Origin: an uncultured Solobacterium sp.
GTDB lineage: Bacteria > Bacillota_I > Bacilli_A > Erysipelotrichales > Erysipelotrichaceae
Assembly: GCA_937910655.1 (NCBI GenBank)
Contig: CALEMV010000002.1
Coordinates: 1-9,774 of the forward strand
Direction: 5' to 3'
DNA: 9,774 nucleotides
The position numbers and the translations under genes are program-made. Within the stretch, counting starts at the first letter, position 1, and every line of letters starts with the position of its first letter. Under the pieces are notes generated by a model. That model had not been told where the DNA came from. It did no database searches and worked only from the letters and a program-made list of their open reading frames with translations. Shown here in pieces: positions 4,475 through 9,774 of the stretch.

Positions 4475-6676
4475 TTAATGTGTTGTACGATCAACGCTGA
4501 GCACAGATTCGACTTTACGAATATTCGCAAAGACGTTATTCATTTGCTCTATGTTTCTTAAACGCATTGATACTTTAACCGTTGAAGTTAATGTTTCATG
4601 ATTCACAGTTACATTGATTGAATCAAGTTGTACTTTACATTGTGAGATTGTATTTACGATATCTGTAAGTAAGTGTGGACGATCATTACAGATAATACTC
4701 AGGTCACAATCATACATGCGATCGACATCTGCATCTTCCCACATTACATGAATAAGTTTTGTTTTCTCATTCTTGATATTAGGACAATCTACACGGTGAA
4801 CCTTAACGCCTTCACTACGTGTTATATACCCAATAATTTGATCACCATAGACTGGTAAACAACAGTGTGCTAATGACATCTTCATCGATTCAACACCAGG
4901 AACGACTAGTCCTGATTTAGAAACACGGTGTACCGTCTCTTTATTGAGTACACGTGATAAATTTCCATCTTCTGTTGAACGCTGTTTTACATTTGTTAAA
5001 CGTTCAGCAGCTAACGATGGGTTGATCGACTTTACCGCAATTGCATACATGAAATCGTTGTAGTTAGATACTTGGAACCCAGTTGAGATACTATCAATCT
5101 TTTTACGATCCATAAATTCCTTTGGATCAACACCGCGTTTACGAAGTTCTTCTATCAAAATCTTTTCGCCTTCTTCAATCTTCTCTTCACGCTTCTCTGA
5201 TTCCTTCTTTAAGAAATATGCACGGATCTTATTTCGAGCTTGTGCTGTCTTAACAATCTTGAGCCAGTCTTCAGATGGACCAGTGCCCTTTAAAGTCTTG
5301 ATATTCACGACATCACCAGTATGTAATTCTGTCGTTAGCGGTACAATTGCATCATTGACAATTGCACCAACCATCGTATGTCCTACATCGGTATGGATAC
5401 GGTATGCAAAGTCAATTGGTGTAGCCCCAGCTGGTAAATCAATGACTCTTCCTTTCGGAGTCATTACATATACATTGGCCTCAAAGACATCCTTCTGCAA
5501 TAACTCCATATAATCTGTCGCAGAAGTATTGGTTTCACTTTCACTATACGTAGCGAAATCTTTAAACCAAGATAGCTTATCTTCAATCTCTTTTTGTTCA
5601 GCCTTTGGATCGTAACGAGAACCCTCTTTATAACGCCAATGAGCCGCAATACCTTTCTCCGCAATCGCATCCATATCTTCAGTACGAATCTGCACTTCGA
5701 AAATCTTCGCATCTTCGCCAAGAATCGTTGTATGTAAAGACTGATACATATTCGGTTTTGGAACTGCGATATAATCTTTTAATCTACCTGGAATTGGCTT
5801 GTATTTGGCATGAATGTAGCCAAGAATTTCATAGCAGTTCAATTCCGTCTTTGAGACGACACGTATCGCAAGTAAGTCCAAGATTTCATCAAACCGTTTA
5901 TGTTTATGAATCATCTTTTTATAGATAGAATATAAGTGTTTCGAGCGACCAAAGATACGGAACTTAATTTTATGACTCTTTAACATCGCAGAGATATCTG
6001 TAATCATTTTATTAACAGCCGCATCACGTTCTGCCTTCTTTGTTTCTACAAGATGAGCGATATGATAATACTCTTCTGGCATCAAGTAATAGAAACACAA
6101 ATCTTCTAATTCATTCTTAATCGAACTAATACCTAAACGGTGCGCAATCGGTGCGTATACATCCAAGGTCTCTGCCGCAATTCTCTTCTGTGAAGCTTCT
6201 GGCTGAAACTGTAATGTACGCATATTATGGAGTCTATCTACAAGTTTAATGATAATGACACGAATGTCTTTTGCCATCGCAATAAAAATCTTACGATGAT
6301 TAGCTGCTTGATATTCTGGATCATCTTTACCTTTAAAGTTCAGATTACCAATCTTTGTAACAGCCTCTACTAGACTTGCAATTTCATCATCAAAGTCTTG
6401 AGCCAACTCTTCACGTGTAATATTGCAGTCTTCAATCACATCGTGCAAGAAACCTGCCGCAATCGTCTTTGGACCGACACGTAGTGTCGAAAGAATATAT
6501 GCTACATTTACAAGGTGTACAAAATATGGTTCACCGCTCTTGCGGAACATGCCTGCATGTTTCTCCGAAGCATACTTAGCCGCTTTTTCAATCAGAGCCA
6601 AATTTTCAGGCAAATGAATATAAGTACTTGCCTCTTTCATGACATCTGCCACAGTTGGATTCTTACCTTTAGCCAT
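4475..6676 (-). CDS. rel: Bifunctional (p)ppGpp synthetase/hydrolase Rel
   Basis: Rel makes and degrades the stringent alarmone (p)ppGpp. From the ATG the protein is 733 residues, close to the B. subtilis enzyme. Domains in order: an N-terminal HD hydrolase (HAGMFRKSGEPYFVH near 40-54, FLHDVIEDC near 76-84); a synthetase with GRSKHLYSIYKKM and RLKDYIAVPKPNMYQSLHTT; a TGS domain VYVMTPKGRVIDLPAGATP; a cysteine-containing zinc-finger-like domain (AHCCLPVYGDQIIGY, VHRVDCPN); and a C-terminal ACT domain. RLKD fits the RxKD motif of bifunctional enzymes, not the ExDD of RelA. Start choice: a GTG at 6685 is in frame but lies inside the AGGAGGTG ribosome binding site, while ATG at 6676 sits eight bases after AGGAGG and is preferred. 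A terminator separates it from apt. No dtd gene follows, unlike B. subtilis. Confidence 0.96.
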   Translation of the reverse strand: MAKGKNPTVADVMKEASTYIHLPENLALIEKAAKYASEKHAGMFRKSGEPYFVHLVNVAYILSTLRVGPKTIAAGFLHDVIEDCNITREELAQDFDDEIASLVEAVTKIGNLNFKGKDDPEYQAANHRKIFIAMAKDIRVIIIKLVDRLHNMRTLQFQPEASQKRIAAETLDVYAPIAHRLGISSIKNELEDLCFYYLMPEEYYHIAHLVETKKAERDAAVNKMITDISAMLKSHKIKFRIFGRSKHLYSIYKKMIHKHKRFDEILDLLAIRVVSKTELNCYEILGYIHAKYKPIPGRLKDYIAVPKPNMYQSLHTTILGEDAKIFEVQIRTEDMDAIAEKGIAAHWRYKEGSRYDPKAEQKEIEDKLSWFKDFATYSESETNTSATDYMELLQKDVFEANVYVMTPKGRVIDLPAGATPIDFAYRIHTDVGHTMVGAIVNDAIVPLTTELHTGDVVNIKTLKGTGPSEDWLKIVKTAQARNKIRAYFLKKESEKREEKIEEGEKILIEELRKRGVDPKEFMDRKKIDSISTGFQVSNYNDFMYAIAVKSINPSLAAERLTNVKQRSTEDGNLSRVLNKETVHRVSKSGLVVPGVESMKMSLAHCCLPVYGDQIIGYITRSEGVKVHRVDCPNIKNEKTKLIHVMWEDADVDRMYDCDLSIICNDRPHLLTDIVNTISQCKVQLDSINVTVNHETLTSTVKVSMRLRNIEQMNNVFANIRKVESVLSVDRTTH

Positions 6677-6700
6677 ATTTTTCACCTCCTACTATTTTGC

Positions 6701-6726
6701 AAAAAATCGAAGATTGCTCTTCGATT
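6701..6726 (-). terminator. Intrinsic terminator or attenuator between apt and rel
   Basis: Minus-strand AATCGAAGA (6726-6718) pairs perfectly with TCTTCGATT (6713-6705) around the loop GCAA, followed by six T (6706-6701). It begins four bases after the apt stop codon. Only 24 bases separate its T tract from the rel ATG and most of them are ribosome binding site, so no full promoter fits between. rel must be reached by read-through, by regulated antitermination, or from a promoter or RNA processing site I did not find. Confidence 0.85.
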
Positions 6727-6730
6727 ATAC

Positions 6731-7264
6731 TTATTTATCGCTTAAGCGAGTCATCGCATAGATGTCATAGCCTTCAAGCGCTTTACGGCCATCCATGTCA
6801 TCACCGTATAATTCAATCACAAACGCAAAACCAGCTACGATACCACCCAATTGTTCAATCATCTTCGCAGTAGCCTTCGCTGTTCCACCAGTTGCTAATA
6901 AGTCATCAATGATTACAACACGCTGACCTGGCTTGATTGCATCTTTGTGCATGTGAACTTCATTAGAACCATATTCTAATTCATACTTACAGCTTATTGT
7001 TTCACGAGGAAGCTTACCTGGCTTACGAACAGGCACAAAACCTAATCCAAGTTCAACCGCAACTGGACAGCCAAAAATAAACCCTCTACTCTCCGGACCA
7101 ACAATCATATCTGCGTTAACGCTCTTTGCGTAATCACATAGACGATTCGTTACTTCTCTAAACGCTTCTGCGTTTTCTAGAATTGGTGTAATGTCTCTAA
7201 AAAGAATTCCTTTAATTGGGAAGTCTCTTACAGACGCAATGTAATCTTCAATTTTTAATGCCAT
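6731..7264 (-). CDS. apt: Adenine phosphoribosyltransferase
   Basis: Apt (177 residues) converts adenine and PRPP to AMP in purine salvage. The family pattern is complete: the N-terminal IRDFPIKG-like segment ([18 protein letters not shown], 12-29), the [10 protein letters not shown] loop (56-65), the flexible [10 protein letters not shown] loop (79-88), and the PRPP-binding motif [13 protein letters not shown] (116-128). The length is typical for bacterial Apt. The ATG at 7264 follows AGGAGG (7279-7274) by nine bases. It sits between recJ and rel, the same order as in B. subtilis. AMP supply and alarmone synthesis both belong to purine nucleotide metabolism, which may explain the lasting linkage (inference). 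A terminator follows its stop codon immediately. Confidence 0.97.
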   Translation of the reverse strand: MALKIEDYIASVRDFPIKGILFRDITPILENAEAFREVTNRLCDYAKSVNADMIVGPESRGFIFGCPVAVELGLGFVPVRKPGKLPRETISCKYELEYGSNEVHMHKDAIKPGQRVVIIDDLLATGGTAKATAKMIEQLGGIVAGFAFVIELYGDDMDGRKALEGYDIYAMTRLSDK

Positions 7265-7315
7265 GATAAATCCCCTCCTGTGCGGATAAAATAATTTTTG
7301 TAATATGCATTCTTT

Positions 7316-7324
7316 AGTATAGCA
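7316..7324 (-). promoter_or_regulatory. Possible extended -10 promoter for apt
   Basis: Minus-strand TGCTATACT (7324-7316) is a 5-of-6 -10 hexamer with a TGn extension, positioned just after the recJ stop codon. The hexamer 17 bases upstream (TCGAAG) is a weak -35. It would give a leader of about 45 bases to apt. The 63-base gap has no terminator, so transcription from recJ could also continue into apt. Confidence 0.4.
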
Positions 7325-7327
7325 GAT

Positions 7328-8920
7328 TCAGACAATATCTTCGAGTATCATTTGACAGGTTGTACGATTACGCCACCTATTAATGGATAACTTACCAATC
7401 AAACGTTTTGGCAAGATTGGTGCAGTTAGATTTCTGCTCTTGTAGAGTACTGCTTCAAAGCCACCACTGCTATTTGCGATAAGGTATTTCACCATCTTCG
7501 CAGTTTCTTTACGCTCTACAACATTCATTCCTTCGAGCGCAAAATTTGGTTCAATCATCTCTTTTGGATATGGTGTAAAGCAATCAATATCAATGATGTT
7601 ATTAAAGTTAATATCTTCTACATCAATCCGAATCGCATCCTGTACTGGTTCAATATATTCATACCCAGTTTCAGCCATCTTTTCTTGGGCATGTTGATAG
7701 AATTCTTCAAACTTATCTATAGGTACTGAAATACCAACCGCTTGTTCATGACCACCAAAAGCTGCTAAATTTTCAAAATCTTTAAAGAAATCAAAAAGAT
7801 TAAATCCTGGTACACTTCTACCACTACCCTTGATCGTATCTTGGCTCTTAGCCATGACAAGTACTGGTCGATGTAGTTGTGAAACGATACGTCCTGCTAC
7901 AAGACCTGATACTCCTTCATGGAAATCTTCTTGATATAAGATTGGAAACTTCTCATCCGCAATCATATTAATTGCAGTCTCACTGATTGAAGAACTGATT
8001 TCTTTTCTCTTTTCATTAATCTGATTTACTTGCGCAGCATAGTGAGCAATCTGTTCTTCGTTATTTGAAAGCAAGAACGGAATCATCGTATTAACATTCG
8101 CAATGTCACTCATACGTCCAAGACTATTCAGCTTAGGAACAATTGAAAATGAAATAGAAGTCATATCAACTTCACTGCCTGGATTTAAAAGACTAATCAA
8201 ACTACGAGGTCTGCCCTGCTTTAACACAGCTAGTCCACGCTTTACGATACGTCTTGTTTCTTTCCATAGTGGCATAACATCCGCAATTGCCGCAACACAT
8301 GCAAACGCTGTTTGAATATCATTATCACCAATCAGATTGCGTGCAATCTGCAAAGCAACACCTGCACCGGAAAGATAACAATACTCACTTTCCATATAGT
8401 TTGGATGAACCACGTATGGAGTATCTATCTCTTCATCAATCTGGTGATGATCCGTAATAATAATATCTAAACCCAGTTCATTGGCTTTTTGAATTGCCGC
8501 ATGAGCTTTGACACCGTTATCGACGGTGATAATAAGGCTATACCCTTTTTGATGCGCAAGTTCAACCGTATGTGCAGATAATCCATATCCTTCTTTCATA
8601 CGATCTGGTATGTAATAACCATGTTCAATCTTTAACTTCATCAAGGTCATCTTCATGATAGTTGTTGAACAGATACCATCCGCATCATAGTCACCCGCAA
8701 TCATGACTTTTTCATTGTTGTCCCTTGCCTGCAATAGACGTTTGCAGCACTTTTGAATACAGTCTGCTTTACTAGTTGTTAGTGTTGTATCAGTCGCAAA
8801 TAATTCACTGACTTCCTTATCATCCAGATGAGAAGCCTTTAATAGTTTCGCACTTAAAAGACCAATCTTATATTTTTCCTGTAGACTAGATGCGTCTACA
8901 TCGATTACGTTATACTTCAT
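7328..8920 (-). CDS. recJ: Single-stranded-DNA 5'-3' exonuclease RecJ, short form
   Basis: RecJ (530 residues) degrades single-stranded DNA 5' to 3' in recombination and mismatch repair, using metal ions held by DHH-family motifs. Visible: MIAGDYDADGICS (73-85), VDNG (133-136), ITDHH (155-159), SGAGVA (184-189), ADVMPL (213-218), PKLNSLGRM (262-270), then the DHHA1 part with GSGRSVPGFNLFDFF (365-379) and GGHEQAVG (389-396), and a C-terminal OB-like domain. It is close in size to E. coli RecJ (577) but lacks the long C-terminal extension of Bacillus RecJ (about 780 residues). The ATG at 8920 overlaps the murD stop as ATGA and has only a weak GAAGA upstream, so translation probably depends on coupling to murD. 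All core catalytic motifs are present. Confidence 0.95.
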   Translation of the reverse strand: MKYNVIDVDASSLQEKYKIGLLSAKLLKASHLDDKEVSELFATDTTLTTSKADCIQKCCKRLLQARDNNEKVMIAGDYDADGICSTTIMKMTLMKLKIEHGYYIPDRMKEGYGLSAHTVELAHQKGYSLIITVDNGVKAHAAIQKANELGLDIIITDHHQIDEEIDTPYVVHPNYMESEYCYLSGAGVALQIARNLIGDNDIQTAFACVAAIADVMPLWKETRRIVKRGLAVLKQGRPRSLISLLNPGSEVDMTSISFSIVPKLNSLGRMSDIANVNTMIPFLLSNNEEQIAHYAAQVNQINEKRKEISSSISETAINMIADEKFPILYQEDFHEGVSGLVAGRIVSQLHRPVLVMAKSQDTIKGSGRSVPGFNLFDFFKDFENLAAFGGHEQAVGISVPIDKFEEFYQHAQEKMAETGYEYIEPVQDAIRIDVEDINFNNIIDIDCFTPYPKEMIEPNFALEGMNVVERKETAKMVKYLIANSSGGFEAVLYKSRNLTAPILPKRLIGKLSINRWRNRTTCQMILEDIV

Positions 8921-9774
8921 TCTTCAAAAGCCAACTTTCTAAATACATCTCCACGATGTTCAAAGTTCTTGAAGTGATCATAAGAACTTGCGGCTGGGGA
9001 TAATACACATGCATGATGAGGCCGTGTTAGTTTCTTTGCAAGACGAACAGCTTCTTCGAGAGTTTCTACTTGATATAGTCCTGGTCTAAGTAGGCCTTTC
9101 TTTTCCATTTCAGAATAGATGCGCTTACCCGTCGCATACATAAAGATGACTTGTACATCCTTGCGTGCATGTAAGTAGTCTTCTACTTCATCATATTCAA
9201 TGCCACGGTCCATTCCACCCACAAGTACAGTATCAACATTATCAATTGATTCTAATGCCTGAATACAGGATTGACCAATTGTAGAAATAGAGTCATTGAT
9301 AAAACGAACTCCTTGATACTCTCCTAGATCTTCTAAACGATGTGCTAACGGCCTAAAACCAGCAATCGCCTTCTTTACACTTTCATCACTAACACCCAGT
9401 TTATTTGCGATAAAGTAGGCAACCGCAAGATTACGATAGTTATGTTCGCCTATTAACTTTGCACTAGACGCATCTAGTGTATGTCCTGGAATACATAACG
9501 TCGTTCCATGGGCTGTAATATCTTTACCAATTAAGTATGGTGTATTTAGTGATAACTTAATGAAGTCTTTCATCTCTTCATGCATGATGACCGTATCGCC
9601 TTGCATTTGATTTGTAAAAATATGAGATTTCGCAAGTCCATACTTCTCCATCGTTCCATAGTGATCTAAATGTTCCTCATATAGATTTAAGAAAACTGCG
9701 TATTTTGGTGAATAGCGACAGATTTCTAATTGATGGCATGATAACTCTAGTGCAGCGTATGCACCATCTTCCAT
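8917..9774 (-). CDS. murD: UDP-N-acetylmuramoyl-L-alanine:glutamate ligase (MurD family), N-terminus cut by window edge
   Basis: Only the last 285 residues or so are present; the gene runs off the right end and the methionine at the edge is probably internal. MurD-type ligases add glutamate to UDP-MurNAc-L-alanine with ATP during wall precursor synthesis. Visible: central-domain ALELSCHQLE; NLYEEHLDHYGTMEKYGLAK, ending in the lysine expected to be carbamylated; the NYRNLAVA and RPLAHRLE segments; and the C-terminal domain with FINDSISTIG, VGGMDRGIEYD and LSPAASSYDHFKNFEHRGD. The NDSIS loop differs from the common NDSKATN of E. coli MurD (Lys to Ile). This resembles MurD variants that I recall from other lineages, including a MurD2 form. 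Glutamate stereochemistry therefore should not be assumed. It overlaps recJ by four bases (ATGA), an uncommon partner for a wall gene. Confidence 0.88.
   Translation of the reverse strand: MEDGAYAALELSCHQLEICRYSPKYAVFLNLYEEHLDHYGTMEKYGLAKSHIFTNQMQGDTVIMHEEMKDFIKLSLNTPYLIGKDITAHGTTLCIPGHTLDASSAKLIGEHNYRNLAVAYFIANKLGVSDESVKKAIAGFRPLAHRLEDLGEYQGVRFINDSISTIGQSCIQALESIDNVDTVLVGGMDRGIEYDEVEDYLHARKDVQVIFMYATGKRIYSEMEKKGLLRPGLYQVETLEEAVRLAKKLTRPHHACVLSPAASSYDHFKNFEHRGDVFRKLAFEE

Noticed and set aside
4279..4530. Minus-strand open frame of 83 codons between rel and hisS
   Set aside because: It overlaps the end of rel and runs through the T-box leader, whose RNA motifs explain the sequence. No ribosome binding site precedes it.
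5464..5721. Minus-strand open frame of 85 codons inside rel in another frame
   Set aside because: It is a shadow of the intact rel gene with a biased Lys/Arg/Leu composition and no ribosome binding site. The rel frame is unbroken, so no frameshift is implied.
1758..8700. Recurring CCGCAAT motif on the plus strand across several genes
   Set aside because: The copies mostly fall within codons for Ala (GCG) next to Ile or Asp in the minus-strand genes. They have no fixed spacing or flanks, so they reflect codon and residue preference, not a repeat element.

Overview
The window looks like a chromosomal housekeeping segment from a low-GC Gram-positive bacterium (Firmicutes). Support comes from AT-rich DNA with strong AGGAGG ribosome binding sites, a YneF/UPF0154 membrane protein, a tRNA-sensing T-box leader, a bifunctional Rel, and a gene order close to that of Bacillus subtilis (recJ-apt-rel ... 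hisS-aspS-6S RNA). The short RecJ, the YneF homologue and the NDSIS-type MurD loop would fit a lineage such as the Erysipelotrichia, but that placement is only a guess. Every supported gene is on the minus strand, so transcription runs from high to low coordinates. I see no mobile element, CRISPR array or tRNA/rRNA gene.

Layout in transcription order. A 5'-truncated MurD (cell wall precursor synthesis) overlaps recJ (DNA repair exonuclease) by ATGA. After 63 bases with a possible extended -10 promoter comes apt (adenine salvage). A clear intrinsic terminator then lies between apt and rel, only 24 bases before the rel start codon. rel (ppGpp synthetase/hydrolase) has its correct start at an ATG at 6676, not at the GTG inside its ribosome binding site. 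Right after rel, a near-consensus sigma-A promoter drives a T-box leader of about 210 nt ending in a terminator, followed by hisS and aspS joined as TAATG. The candidate specifier is GACAC, in which an Asp codon (GAC) and a His codon (CAC) share one base, matching the two synthetases it controls.

Downstream of aspS, bases 941-1128 hold a noncoding RNA of about 188 nt with its own extended -10 promoter, pairing ends, a central internal-loop architecture and a terminator. Its shape and its position after aspS identify it as 6S RNA, the RNA polymerase inhibitor. Then come a lipoprotein with a thioredoxin-like fold in which the CxxC is replaced by SRYS, and a YneF-type membrane protein preceded by a promoter whose -10 lies inside an inverted repeat and followed by a terminator.

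Theme: much of the block concerns growth-rate and starvation control. Rel makes the alarmone, the T-box reads tRNA charging for two synthetases, 6S RNA restrains RNA polymerase, and Apt and MurD serve nucleotide and wall supply. No wholly undescribed system is evident. The points most worth a second look are the overlapping T-box specifier, the terminator before rel, and the cysteine-less thioredoxin-like lipoprotein.
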